From positions 2,418,001-2,482,000 of the forward strand of contig NC_058154.1 of the NCBI RefSeq assembly GCF_011075055.1: a stretch of 64,000 bases of DNA. Reading direction: 5' to 3'. Shown piece after piece: positions 12,198 to 24,454 of this stretch; position 1 is the first letter of the stretch, and every line of letters begins with the position of its first letter. The notes beneath the pieces were generated by a model. That model was not told the origin of the DNA and did not search any database. It saw only the letters and a program-made list of their open reading frames with translations. This stretch comes from Mangifera indica. Its lineage: Eukaryota > Streptophyta > Magnoliopsida > Sapindales > Anacardiaceae. The position numbers were made by a program, and so were the translations under genes.

Positions 12198-13165
12198 GGG
12201 GAAATTAATTAAAATAGCACTGAATTTGCCGCTTAAACCTTTTTCGACAAGATTTTTCAACTTTTACCTTTTCAATCAAATGATATTTTTCATTCCAAAA
12301 ATATCCTTCATCCTATTTCTTTCTATTTACAATAGTTTTCACAAATTAAACTCTTATATTTCAAAGTATACAGATTAAGTTTAATTTTTGTATAATGAAT
12401 AGGATTTATAGATAAAAAATAGATTAATTTTTGATATAATAATTGATATTTATATATCTTTATACCTTTACAAAATAATGGACATAACTAAGACAAGATG
12501 TGTGTGGGTTGTGTCAAGTGAAAAAGGGTGTGCGTCTCTTCAAAACGGTGCGAAAATGAGTGAAAGGGTAGGCATTTTCTTGAAACAGTGCATTTTTTCG
12601 AGCGGATGCGAAAATGTGCGAAAGTGTAAAGGGTTGCATGAAATGCGAAGGGATAAGTGAAACTATAAAAGGGGTGCATCAACTATGAAGGGGTGCGTGA
12701 AATCGTAAAAAGGTGTGTAATTCTCTCAAGGGGTAAATGAAATCGTAAAAAGGTGCATGAAATCTTAATTAAAAGGGTGCACCAACGCTGAAGGGGTGCG
12801 TGAAAGGGTGTGGCAAAGATGAAGGGGTGTGTGAAAGGATGTATCACTTTGTAAGGGTGCGTCATAACCTTAAAGGGTGTGTGAAAGAGTGCAATAACAT
12901 TGAAAGGGTGCGTAAAAGGGTATGTGAAAGGGTGCATCATATGATGCGACAATGCTAAAAAGGTGTGTGAAAGGGTACGTTACTTTGGAAAAGGTATGTG
13001 TTGGAAAAGCTGCATGAAAGGGTGCAGCAACGCTGAAGGAGTGTGTGAAGGTGCATCACTTTGAAATGGTGCGTCATAACTTGAAGGGGTGCGTGAAAGG
13101 GTACATCAACGTTGAAGGAGGTGTGATAGGTGCATCCAACTTGAAGTGGTACATTGAATGAGAAA
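12198..13165 (+). repeat. Left TIR and minisatellite of the unit-A Mutator-like element
   Basis: About 280 bp of unique TIR sequence is followed from about 12500 by degenerate units of 'ggtgcgtgaaagg' type (about 20 bp). The outer part is the inverse of 20870-21451: the blocks 'aaaatgagtgaaagggt' and 'tttacaaaatgatgga' recur inverted. Confidence 0.85.
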
Positions 13166-13509
13166 ATTAATAATCTTTTGACAAACAAAGCAAACATAAT
13201 AAGAAGATCAACAGTTTCAGCCAAGACCAAAACTACCCCACCCTCGATTCACACTCGGCAAACCGATGTCAGAAAAACTATAACAATGTCATTTGAGTTA
13301 TCTTAGGTATGTATACATTGTTAACATTGATTAGATTAGAGTTTGGGATATTTAACTTGGGATTTAGGTTTTTATTTCATTGGATGTTCGAATGTTGATA
13401 GGTTTCATTACAGTATTATCAGTTTAGAATATAATGTCATTGATTTTGCTGGATTGATTGTGTTGGTTCGTTGTTAAGGGAGAATGAAAAGTTATTTTAG
13501 CCATACTAA
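13166..13509. other. Spacer between the two minisatellites, unit A element
   Basis: AT-rich, no gene seen. The matching spacer in unit B is 37551-37914. It may hold the promoter and first exon of the plus-strand gene, but nothing shows this directly. Confidence 0.5.
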
Positions 13510-14460
13510 TGGACCTTCGTGCACCCGTTCGTACATTCATGCACCTCTTCACACTTACAGATGCACCTTTCATAACTTTCATGACCTATTTCTTAGTTTC
13601 ATGCACCTATTCAGAGTTTGATGCATCTTTTCACACTTTCACACTTTGATGCACCCTTTACAATTTCATGCACTCATTTATATTTTCACGCACCCTTTCA
13701 CACTTTCATGCACCATTTTATATTTTCATGCATCCTTTCACATTTTCATGCACCCCTTCACACATTCATGCACCCTTGCACATTTGCACGCACCATTTCA
13801 TACTTTCATGAACCCTTTTCACACTTTGAAGTACCCTTCACATTTTCACGCACTCCTTCACATTTTCATCCACCCTTTCACACGTTCATGCACCCTTTCA
13901 CATTTTCATGCACCTTTTCACACTTTCATGCACCTTTTCACACTTTCACGCACCCTTTCATATTTTCACGTATACTTTACACTTTCATGCATCTTTTCAC
14001 ATTTTCATGCACCTTTTCGCACTTCATACTTTAATGCACCCTTTACAATTTCACATACTCCTTCACATTTTCACACACCCTTTCATACCTTCACATGCCC
14101 TTTCATACTTTCACGCACCCTTTCATATTTTCATACACCCCTTCACACTTTCATGCACTTTTACACATTTTCATGTACCCTTTCATATTTTCATACACCC
14201 TTTCGCACTTTCATGCACCCCTTCACATTTTCACGCACCCTTTCACATTTTTATGCACCCTTTCACTCTATCACGCACCTCTTCACATTTTCACACACCC
14301 TTTCACACTTTAATACACCCTTTCACACCTTCACGTGCTTTTTACAATTTCATACACCCTTTCACATTTTCATGCACTTTTTCACACTTTCACGCACCCC
14401 TCACAATTTCCACCCACCAACTTACACTTTTATGCACACTTTTACACTTTGATGGATTAT
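13510..14460 (+). repeat. Inner 20-bp minisatellite, unit A
   Basis: About 950 bp of degenerate 20-bp units like CACCCTTTCACATTTTCATG, inverted relative to the array at 12500-13165. The unit has few stop triplets and is not a multiple of three, so all three plus frames stay open for long stretches and give His/Phe/Thr-rich pseudo-proteins. I treat it as non-coding. Confidence 0.9.
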
Positions 14461-14504
14461 ATTGGTTGATATTTTAACATTGCAAAACCTTTCACATTTT
14501 TAAC

Positions 14505-17234
14505 GGGTTTACCAGGGAATTGGAGTTAATGAGCACTCTGGGGAAAGAAGGTATAACGATGCTCATAATTTTTTCATAAAGTTAAAAGTTAAAGATCACA
14601 TGGAAACGGTAAAGGAAATCAAAAATACTCTTACTCATGCCCAGAATGAATTGTTCAAAAAGAGTTGTTTCGAGTGATTTTTAAAGATGAAAACTTTGAA
14701 ACATAACTTTAGTTTATTGCATTCTATGTTGTTTCTGCAAATCAACAAAGGAATGGTAGGAGAGGAATTATGGTTTCGGCTTAATTGGGTTGACTGTAGA
14801 TGTAACTCTGTTGAATTTACTCTAATAACAGGATTGAAATTTAGTAAAGAAAAGGCTGGGAAAATAATGATGAAGATGTTGTTAAAATATCTACCTTATA
14901 TCTGCTTCATTATGGATCGTTGGGATCAGACAATAGAAAAATTGTATCAAAGCACGTTTTCATAGAGTTGATGATTAGGATACATTTAACTCATCTCTAT
15001 GGGGTATGCTTGTTTGGAGGATGACTGTTAAATCTTTGGATAAGACTTTACAAAAAAAGTATAATAAAGTTTTGAAAATGAATCCACCATATTCACAAAA
15101 TATCCTAATATTAACTTACGGGGATGCGAGGATGTGTAGTGGCATTTCAAGTAATGTTCACTTTTTTGTAATATTTACATTTAGTCTAAATACTAATATA
15201 TTTCTAATTATTTTATATATTAATAATATATTTTTCGTATGACAGATCTAAATATACGAAACACTTAATAATTTAAAAGATTTTATGGTTTGTAAATCTC
15301 TAAAGAGGATTCGCCCAATGTTAAGGTGAAAAAGTTTAGAAGGTCCAAACTGGGAGGAGATTGATCGTATTTTGAACTCTTTTGAAGTAAGTTATTATGT
15401 TGTATAATCTAATACTATTAAACATCTATTATTTTGACCTTTTAACTAACCTATTATGAACATTTTTATGATGTTACTCCTTGTTTGATTGCATCCACAG
15501 TTGAAAGATAGTCATCTTAGTACAAAGATGTTATGGAATACATTAATGATCGAGAAGGATGTGATACTACTCCTGCCGCTATAACATCTCCTTTGAAAAT
15601 CCAATCTTCACGTTTAAGTTGGAGTACTTCTGTTCATAGGTGACAAAGTACAATTATACGTAGTTTTATGCCATTAGCTATGCAGCTATTTGAGTGTAGC
15701 CCTGTTATATCATCACCTCGACCGACAGAAGAAACACTTACTCGTATGGATATAACCGCATTTGCACAAATACATGAAGATAAACTTGAATGACTTTAGG
15801 AGTTTCTCCAAGGATTCATATAAAAAGTTAACGAATGACTTGGAAACATCAACGAGCGTCAAACGATACTTGAAGCACATCAAGCATCGATTGAAACCAA
15901 GTTGATAGAGCTTCAACATAGGTACCATGCAACCCCTAGTGAAGAGTTAAGTCTTTTAATCATATTATTAATTATTTAGAATCTATTATTTTTTTTTAAA
16001 TAAATGATTAATTTTGTCTTCAATACTATTCTTTTTCTAATTCTAGGATAAGTCAACAGAAGTAGTGATTGAGTTCTCTAATAATGATGATGCGGGTATC
16101 TATCAATCAACTAATGTCATAAATGAAACTCCAATATAGCAACATTCGAGTACTCGTAGGGCATTACGAGGAAGAATTGTCAAGAAGGGTAAATCACTTC
16201 AGAGCATGAGATGTTTTTGCAATGGTACGGTGTCACTTCAGTGTCAACTAATGTCACTGATCCTTTCAAATAACATCATGCACGAGAGGTTTTTCAGCCA
16301 TCATATCCAAAAAGAGAAGAAAATAACATGTTTGAATATTTGCAATGGTATGAGGACACTCCCAAAGAGGCAACGATAGTCACTTATCTGTACGGACCAT
16401 GTGTTAAAAATCAATGGTAGAAGCTACTATGTGAAGACAACCAATGGCTGTTGGATCCGGTATATACTTTTGAACTCACACATGAGATTATTTTGACGTC
16501 ATATTTTTATTTTGCAATGCTTTCTCACTATATTTATAATATTGTTCCTTCAGCACATTGATAATTATTTAGTGGTATTACGACATATGTTTCCATCAGC
16601 TAAATGGACTTGTGTGAAGACGTCTTTCGATGAGTGGTTACCACATGAAATAAAGGATTGGGAAAAAATATGGATTCGATAATTATCAGTGGTCACGTTT
16701 ATTATTAGAGCCGATCAAAGGAATAAATGATCCAAACTTAGATTGAGGTTATATCTCATGGGCTCACATGGATTGGGTTTGTCACATTTAAATTGATATT
16801 GATATATTATTTTATTAGGCATATTAGTCACAATGATATTGATGGTATAGTATTCTTTCCATTGCAGGTGTACGTCTAGACTTAAATGCATAGACTTTGA
16901 CCATGTATGACTCATCCAAAGCACTTTTGACTCTACAGAGAGGTTCACTCAGACGATGACATGTTATCTTTATCTTCCATCTATTATCAACGTGACAAAT
17001 TATTAGGAGTCTTGAGGTCTTGAGCCAAAATTAGAGTTGTCGATGATTATGAGATGTGTCGATGTACCCCAATAAGGCCCTGCTTTCAGTGATTATGGGA
17101 CATTCTCATTATATATTTTAGAGTATTTTGCCAGTGGACGTGATTTTGATTTTCATGCAAAAAACACTTCCCACATGCATTGCATTGTTGCATCGAAGAT
17201 ATGGAAGCATGGTGGCAATTCACATTCTTCATGA
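14505..17234 (+). pseudogene. DUF1985 plus Ulp1-like (C48) protease gene of the transposon, unit A
   Basis: A transposon-borne gene of the Ulp1/SENP cysteine protease superfamily, which in general cleaves ubiquitin-like modifiers. From about 14687 the frame carries the DUF1985 pattern (ELWFRLNWVDCR then VEFTLITGLKF). It continues past 15006 with the downstream DUF1985 part (WRMTVKSL), after a large in-frame loss compared with unit B. The protease part is at about 16600-17234: WTCVKTSFDEWLPHEIKDW, then an Asp-containing VYDSS-type motif, then VPQ followed by a stop, then FSDYG where the family has the DCG nucleophile. Stops and frameshifts make it non-functional. The catalytic Cys codon is Tyr (17094-17096). 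Confidence 0.82.
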
Positions 17235-17392
17235 TCTTTCGTATTATACTTAAACTTATGTATATTATGAAAAATTTGCATATTTATTTCATATTGGTTG
17301 GTTGAGGTTTAGGCATGGGTTGATTAGATGCATATCCTAAAGTAATTTTTTATTTACTTAATGTTTGGGCACAATCGAGTCGATTAATCCTC

Positions 17393-17416
17393 AATATATA
17401 TATATATATATATATT
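17393..17416. repeat. TA microsatellite in unit A element
   Basis: Short (TA)n run. The equivalent place in unit B (41283-41332) has an AC run followed by a TA run, so the locus has mutated since duplication. Confidence 0.85.
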
Positions 17417-17929
17417 GGAGTGTTGTATCTTTGATTTTGGTTTATACATGTAGGGAACTGTTGGAATTATAAAAGAAATGCTGCCGAAATTTTTTAAACC
17501 AATGTATAAATCAAATAGGTGATGATTACTAAATAGTTTTGCCCTTATTGTTAGTTCACTTTGATGATTACGTTACAGGCTAAACATCTTAACCAAAGTT
17601 TTTTGCAACTTATGCATCTCAAATTTGCTTTTCATGCTCAAGTTGCATGCTTAAGTTTTATTCTAATGAAAATGAATTAGTATGGGGTAAGAAAATGAAA
17701 GAGGCAAGCTAGCAACATTCTAAACCAATACCGACCATTTCCCTTCGTAGAGACAAATTTGCAGTCGTCCTCAAGACACTCAACATATACCAAATGCAAA
17801 AGCAGTTGAACATTAAAAGAAAGCAAATACAAAAACAATATATCTAACTAATACAATATATCTAAGTTAATAATCTCGATTAAAATATCTGATTTACATT
17901 ATCTTAAATTATATTCTTCCTAACGAATC

Positions 17930-20560
17930 GATAACTGATGAAGATGTTGGAGCCTGCGGTAATGGATTTGTACAAACTAAATGTGTATGCCCTTTTGATG
18001 ATATCTACTGCATTCTACTTGATGTACTTCTTCCCCTTCAGACAGTCTTCTATTATGTTTAGAAGGACGATTGGAACGTCGATGTTCCATTTGTGGTGGA
18101 TGAACTATATTGTAGGGTGCACCCATTCAGATGGATTGCCCAATGGTTCTACACTCTCCCTTTAAATTGTTTTCCAATATTTAGTTGAGTAATCCTTATT
18201 CACCCATGGATAACAATTTTGAGAGGTTTTGAAATCTGGCAATTGCTGCGACGTGTATTTATGCTATTTTTGATAGTTGAAATTTCTTACAGCTACATTC
18301 TTTTGTTACAAGATTGACTTTAGTGGCTGGTCTGTCAGAAATATGCACTTCATATCTATCAACGGTTATTGGTTTGACAATTATATTGGCTTATTTGCGA
18401 ATATGACTAGCTAATTTGTTTTCAGCCTATGAAGTTAGAAGATGAGTACAAGTACCTGCATGATTGCACAAATACTGAAATATTAGTAATTTATGAATTT
18501 ATACAAGCATCAAATTATCTGCACTAACAAATGATCATACCCACCATATTGCGACAAGTATAAAACCATTTTTGTAAAGTCAAACGTAGAAATTCAAGGA
18601 GTATCATCACTGGCAACTTGCATGCGTGTTATGTCAAAGTATTAAACGACTCAACAATATTTGTGATCATAATATTATATCGGATATTGAGAAAGTGAGG
18701 ACGAGCCTACCATGCATAGTCAATTCCTTCCAAATAAGCTACTGTAGTGGGGTTTTCAGTTTTAATCATATGCAAAGCCTCGTCAAAATAATACTTCTAT
18801 ATATTTTGTTTGTTTGTATCAACTATGCATATTCCCCTTTACATGATGGTTACACCTACCATGATGTGTATTAGAAAACACTTCTCCCACGCAACAAGTG
18901 ATAACATGGTACCTATCTGAGATGATTGCTAGATTTGAGAGATCTTTAATACATCTGTGTAATGCTTGAAGAAACAAGGTCCAAGTAATCGTTTCCTTCT
19001 TTCCTTAAACTCCAAAAGCTAGTGGATAAATTTGATTGTTTCCATCTTTTCCTATTGCAAAAAAAAGTGTATCCCAATATCGACCTTTCAAGAACACCCT
19101 GTCAATACAAATAACAAGACGACAATACTCACTAAATGCTCTAACGACGTATCCTAAGGCCATAAAGACAAATTGAAATCGATTATCCGAGTCAGTGTCT
19201 ATTTGTATAATAGTGTCAGGGTTTTGTTGTTGAAGGTTATAACAAAATATCAGTAATAATATGAATGACTTCTCGGGTGAACCTCTTATCTCATTCAACG
19301 CCCAATTTTTTGCATGTCAAGCTTGTACATGAGATATATCATTTCGATACCTATCCGTCATATCTGTTATAATATCTTTTACCCTATACATATGGTCATC
19401 TGCAGTAAATAATGTCTGTAATATTTTTCGAAGTGTCATTTTTTCTGCTTACCTATGATAAGGTCTTATGACATCGTGAGAACAAGTATGTGTTCCTAAC
19501 TTTTGCAACACAAATATATTGTTGTTACTTAACTTCACCCCTCCTACTTTCTATTTGTATTGTTGATGCACACATTTTATATCTTATCTCTTTTTATTTG
19601 AACTTGAAACCTTGCATTGATAACCATTTTCTAATGTATCTCTATATAATGTATCTATTAAAACTTGTTTAGATGCAAATTAGTCTGTCATTTTGAATCT
19701 GCCATTTGGTGGTATAGCTATATGAATTTCAATTCCCTCATTTTCAACGTCTTGGTAGGGTTTTGGACTACCAAAAAATGGATTGGAACTATAATGCATT
19801 GGAGCAATGTTAACCAAACTTTTTGGCGCTATCACTAACGTACCAACCCCTACATCATTAACAATATCATCACCAATATCACTGCCACCATTATAATCCC
19901 TATCACCCTTATCATCACAACCACGATATTCATATTTTTCTTAGAAGTGAATATCATTTGTTGGTAAATTATCTATTTGATAACAGCCTTTGGGTGTACC
20001 CAATATCGATTTTGGGCCTCTTTCACCATGTGCCCAGTCTTGAGATAGAGGATTCCAACCAACATTATTCTCAATACTGTCATGATCATGGTTTATATTT
20101 ACCCTGCTATTTTTTGGTACACTTTCTGGTTGTGTATATATGTTATCTATGGAATGAACTTCAATTGATAGATTTTGATGAATCCCTTGATGAATCTCTT
20201 GTTCTGGTTGTGAATATTGTTCATAATTACCTCAGAATTCAATTTGTTGTATCACCACTTCAAGAAATAAGGGAGACCTTTTGTGTGACTTATATAGCTA
20301 CATCATCATTCGAATATCATAATCATCTTTTAATAAATAAAACAAATCACTAAACTTTGTTAGATTTGACATATAATTTTTTATCTTATTATAACTTTGA
20401 TTGATACCCAAACGAGAACATACTTTTTTTACAAATCCGTCTTAATTGATTCTTCTATTTGCTGAAAATAATTTATGAACTCCACTAATATATTTTAAAT
20501 TATTACCACCTTTACTGTGCCATTGCCTACCAAATCCAAGCATGAACATCACTCCTACCA
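17930..20560 (-). pseudogene. MULE transposase gene, unit A
   Basis: Decayed MuDR-type transposase, converging with the protease gene. Best-preserved part: 19298-19005 (97 codons open), containing ICIDRVFLKGRYWDTLFF and IGKDGNNQIYPLAFGV, the start of the MULE DDE domain (family consensus DGTFLKG, so Gly to Arg here). Downstream fragments include RHVITCC-like and HSRYKQTKYI parts. A C-terminal CCHC zinc knuckle near 18050-17950 has a Tyr in place of its second Cys. The N-terminal Mut-type DNA-binding part corresponds to about 19860-19500. Many stops and frameshifts. Confidence 0.85.
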
Positions 20561-20864
20561 TTTTTTTCGATCAATGGATTCAAGAAACAAAAATGTGGTG
20601 GTTTAGAATGAAGCAAATTTGGAATAATGAAAATAACTGAAGAAAGATATACTTACGAAATAACAAGAAAGAGTTCTTTCTGGAACAAGTAAATAATTGT
20701 TTTCTAAATATTGTAGTAAATATTTTCATCTGCCCCAAATCTACTGCCATCTAAATATTAATGAAAGAAATGAATTCTCTTCTAATTTAATGAATTAATT
20801 TTTTAATGGAAGTGTTTTCATTACAATAGATGTATCACCAATTTAAATTATTCATGCATGCATG

Positions 20865-21451
20865 CATGCACCCTTTGAGAGAATGACCCATCCTTATACA
20901 ATTTCACGCACCCCTTCGGAGTTGACACACTCTTTATGATTTCATGCACCCTTTTATGATTTCACGTACCCTTTCAGAGTTGATGCACCCCCATCATATT
21001 TTCACGCACTCTTTTAGACTTTCACACACCTTTTTACACTTTCGTACATTTTTGCACCCACTTAAAAAAATGCACCGTTTCGAGAAAGTGCCCACCCTTT
21101 CACTCATTTTTGCACCGTTTCAAAGAGACAACCCATACAACCCATACATATCCTGACTTAGTTATATCCATCATTTTGTAAATGTATAAAGGTATAGAAA
21201 TATCAATTATTATATCAAAAATTAATCTTTTTTTCATCTGTAAATCTTATTCATTATAAAAAAATTAAGCTTAATTCGTATACTCTGAAATATAAGAGCT
21301 TAATCTGTGAAAACTGTTATAAATGGAAAAAAATAGGATGAAAAGTATTTTTGGAATGAAAAATGCCAATTGCTTAAAAAGGTAAAAGTTGAGAAATCTT
21401 GTTGAAAAATGTTAAAGTGGCAAATTTGATATCTATTTTAATTCATTTCCT
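20865..21451 (-). repeat. Right TIR of the unit-A Mutator-like element
   Basis: A minisatellite of 'ttcacgcacccctt' type runs to about 21165, then the non-repetitive TIR to the terminus at 21451. It is the inverse of 12198-12750. A 'catgcatgcatgcatg' run marks the inner edge near 20852. Confidence 0.85.
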
Positions 21452-21539
21452 TTTTTTAGGCTTCACAAAAAGTTAAAAAAAAAAAGGTTTTTGTACTTGT
21501 TCTTAGTATTTTTATTCAGAGTCTGTGTTTTTGTTATCG

Positions 21540-22570
21540 CTTTGGTTATGCTGAGACTGGAAAAGAAAAGGTTTTAGGATCTAAAAGAACGGGTTCAGAG
21601 TGGTTGAATTGAGGGGTGAGTAAGAGTAGAATATTATTGTTAGTTGGGTATTTTATGCAACCTGCTTGGTTAGGAAGAGTCGATAACTCTGGTTGCCAAC
21701 ACTGTGTGAAATGTTTAGAAATGTCTGTGGAAGTCCTTTCTACATGTGAGATGCTAACTTCCTTGGCAGATGAGGTAGGGATTATGAAGAAATGTGTGGA
21801 GGCTATTACCATGAATGCTTTCAAGTAGCAACTGGTATCAGGTTGGTCTCAGTTAGATTATGGTGGCAAATCCACTAATTTCACTGTTGGGTGTCTTGAT
21901 TGATAGATTGAGAATCTTTCACTACTTTAGATTAAGTATTATCAGAGTTATCTGTGCCAAGGGAAGCTTAGGTGTTTGGCTAGATAGTATTATTGCGTCT
22001 TTAATACATTACAGTGTATTGGAAGATGTTGAATTTCGAATTTGGAATCCAACAAGGTTGAAATCGAGCTCTACAACAGTAGAAAATGACCAGAGAACTA
22101 TTGTGGAAACTCTTGCAAATCTTCTGCCAACTGAGAAAAGCTCTTCCATTCCATAGAATTTTCTTTTTAGGATTCCAAAGATGGCAATCATGGTAGATAC
22201 GAACTGTAAAGGAGGATCGCTTTTCGATTGGAAATGGTTTCACTTGATGATTTCCTTATACCATCCATCTAGGCTGGTGATTCATTATTCGATGTTGACA
22301 CTATCCATTGAATACTATTTAATTTCCTACAGCGGATTGAAGATGAAGAAAATGAAGAATATGGTTATGAATTGGAAGGATTTGGTTCTCCAGGCCATGG
22401 TTCTTTGTTGAAAGTAGAAAGAAAATACTTTTTCGATAGAGATTCTCTTGATCCTTACTTGAGTTTGTAAAAATTCATGGCTATGATTGAGATATTGCCT
22501 GATTATGCTCGAATTGTTGATGATGGGCTTTACAAAGTAGTTGACAAATATTTGAAGGTAAGACATTCAA
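21540..22570 (+). pseudogene. NPH3-domain (NPH3/RPT2-like BTB protein) gene fragment, unit A
   Basis: Intronless-looking fragment of the NPH3 domain of phototropin-signalling BTB adaptors. Pieces in order: WLGRVDNSGCQHCVKCLE and LADEVGIMKKCVEAI (21670-21825); ETLANLLPTEKSSS (22110-22150); MAIMVDT (22181); then, in shifted frames, LIPSI, AGDSLFDVDTIH, NFLQRIEDEENEEYGYELEG, LDPYLSL, MIEILPDYARIVDDGLYKVV and YLK (22240-22560). It has several stops (near 21826, 22154, 22270, 22410, 22468) and frameshifts, and lacks the BTB part. It starts right beside the Mutator-like element, which may have severed it. Confidence 0.8.
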
Positions 22571-24454
22571 GATATCATGAGTAAACCCTGGAAAGTTGCC
22601 TTGATGATTCCTCTTAACTGAAGATATATGATGTATTTTTCTTTGAGATGCCTATCAAGTCTCAATTAGTATGATTGGCGTTGCTAAAGTAAGCTATTTT
22701 GTTTATTTGCTTTCTCTTTTTCAATTCTAATTTTGGTCGATGTTTTTCATATTCTCTTCTAGGCTCATTCAACGTTGACTGGACATGTTTTTCAAGTCTC
22801 AACGATGTTTTTCATAACCTCATTTTCAGTCATTTTCAATCCTTATCTAGAACTTTTGGAGATGGGTTCTTATCATGAAGAATAAGCAGTGGTGTTACCA
22901 GTGCAACCATGTCCCATTGAGATAACTATGCATCCTTAAGGAGGGAAAACCAAAATCTAAAAGCTTAAGATCTCTAAGAATGAGAATGAGGTAAGTGCAT
23001 GCACCCACACACTCAGGGTCCAGCCTTGTGTATAACCTTCTCAAGAATGAAAGTGAGGCACACAGACACATGCGTTCACACACACATACATACTCAAGGT
23101 TCAGCCTGGTGTATAACCTTTCATTGGTTTACAATCACTGGTTAAAATTGCTAGTTACATATACACACACACATACACACAAGGTTCAGCCTTCTGTATA
23201 ACCTTTTATAGGTTTGAAATCATTGGTTGTGTATGTGTATTGTGTCACACACACACACACATACACACATTGATCACTTGTCTATGTGTATTATGTCATG
23301 GGCTTCTGAATCTGGCATAATAAAACTACCTACGGGATCTCAAGCTAACCCACTTTTAAGGTTCAGCCTTGTGTATACCTTTTATAGGTTTAAAATCATT
23401 AGTTGTGTCTCATTTTAGACTCATCAGTAGAGCCTTCTAATTCTCCACCAATTTGTGTCTTGATTTAGCACGAAATTTATGTAGAATTCAAAGACAAAGG
23501 CATGCTTGGAACAGTGAATCTTCACTAGTTGCAGATAGAGGTTGGAAATGAATACCAAGGGGCATATGAATCTTCACTGCTTGCTAGTCACGAGAGAGAT
23601 GTAGAATATGTTTGGATATTTTACATCATTTTGGGTGATAAGACAAGACTCATTAGATATTTCACATCAATTTTTATTTTTATGTATTAAAAAATGTTAC
23701 AAGAGTTGGTGTAATACAAATTCAATGACACATGTTACCACTATTTCAATATCAACATAAAATATTTTACAACAGTCTAACTAACGGTGGATTTAATTCG
23801 AACTAATTTTGAATCGTTATTTAGCTTGACTTTAATTGAAGTTCACTTCACCGACTATTCTTGTAACTTCTTCTACAATTTTTCTCTATTTTTTTATCTA
23901 CAATTCTTCTTATTCTCTTAATATTTAAATAAGCTAATTTGATCTTAAATCGATCATTTTAAATTCAAGTTAAACCAAATTGATAATTTTTCGAATTCAA
24001 CTCAACTCAAATCTATCCCTCAACTTAACAATTTGATGACATGAGACAAATGTAAATTCTAGTATGCATTCTTAACTCTGAGATAATTGTAAATTATTTC
24101 TCTCACTTATGAAATGTAAGATTGAGGTCTAAATTGACTTGACTTAAATTTAATCTAATGTCAAATTCACTCCTTAAAGTTAACTTGAAAAGGAAGGAGT
24201 GTTCAAGTCATGTTGATGTCATTTGACTAAAATTTATTTTAAAATTTTAATTATGCCAATTGTTATGTTAATATTATGCTGATATCATCGATTTGAATAA
24301 TTGGTTAAACCAATCAACCCATCAACGAGACCTTTAACTAAATCTATGTTTAAAAACAGTGGTATATACACACCATAATAATTCAATAATTTAACCATAA
24401 ATACAAATTTCCACAAATAGTTCAAGGAATTTAATATGATTCCATCCTTCAAAG
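22571..24454. other. Spacer right of unit A; no gene, contains a minisatellite
   Basis: DNA between the NPH3 relic and the TRIM. Apart from the CA-rich repeat block at 22990-23415 it is AT-rich and gene-free. From 23750 on, repeated phrases with 'aattcaa' and 'ttgact' resemble low-complexity intergenic DNA seen elsewhere in the window. Confidence 0.6.
22990..23415 (+). repeat. CA-rich minisatellite with four irregular units
   Basis: 'aaggttcagcctngtgtata' followed by an 'acctttnataggtttnaaatc'-like part occurs near 23027, 23095, 23181 and 23358, separated by (CA)n runs with 'catacacac'. It has expanded by both unit duplication and CA slippage. Confidence 0.8.

Larger units (their letters stand above)
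12198..21451. mobile_element. Mutator-like (Kaonashi-type) DNA transposon, unit A
   Basis: A 9.25-kb element flanked by a 9-bp duplication (TTTTTTAAG at 12189-12197, TTTTTTAGG at 21452-21460), the size expected for Mutator. Terminal inverted repeats of about 600 bp begin GGGGAAATTAATTAAAATAG on the left and, with a few substitutions, inverted on the right. The inner halves of the TIRs are 20-bp minisatellites. Inside are a DUF1985/Ulp1-like gene on plus and a MULE transposase on minus, converging near 17.5 kb, both decayed. MULEs with captured Ulp1-like proteases are known in plants as Kaonashi elements; assignment rests on domain content and termini. Confidence 0.88.

Noticed and set aside
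12500..14460. Regularly spaced repeats that might be taken for a CRISPR array
   Set aside because: Units are contiguous and degenerate without unique spacers, lie in transposon TIRs, and the genome is a plant.
13618..14477. Long His/Phe/Thr-rich open frames (up to 268 codons) in three plus frames
   Set aside because: They follow from a 20-bp tandem unit with few stop triplets. Being open in all three frames at once is a repeat artefact, not a protein.
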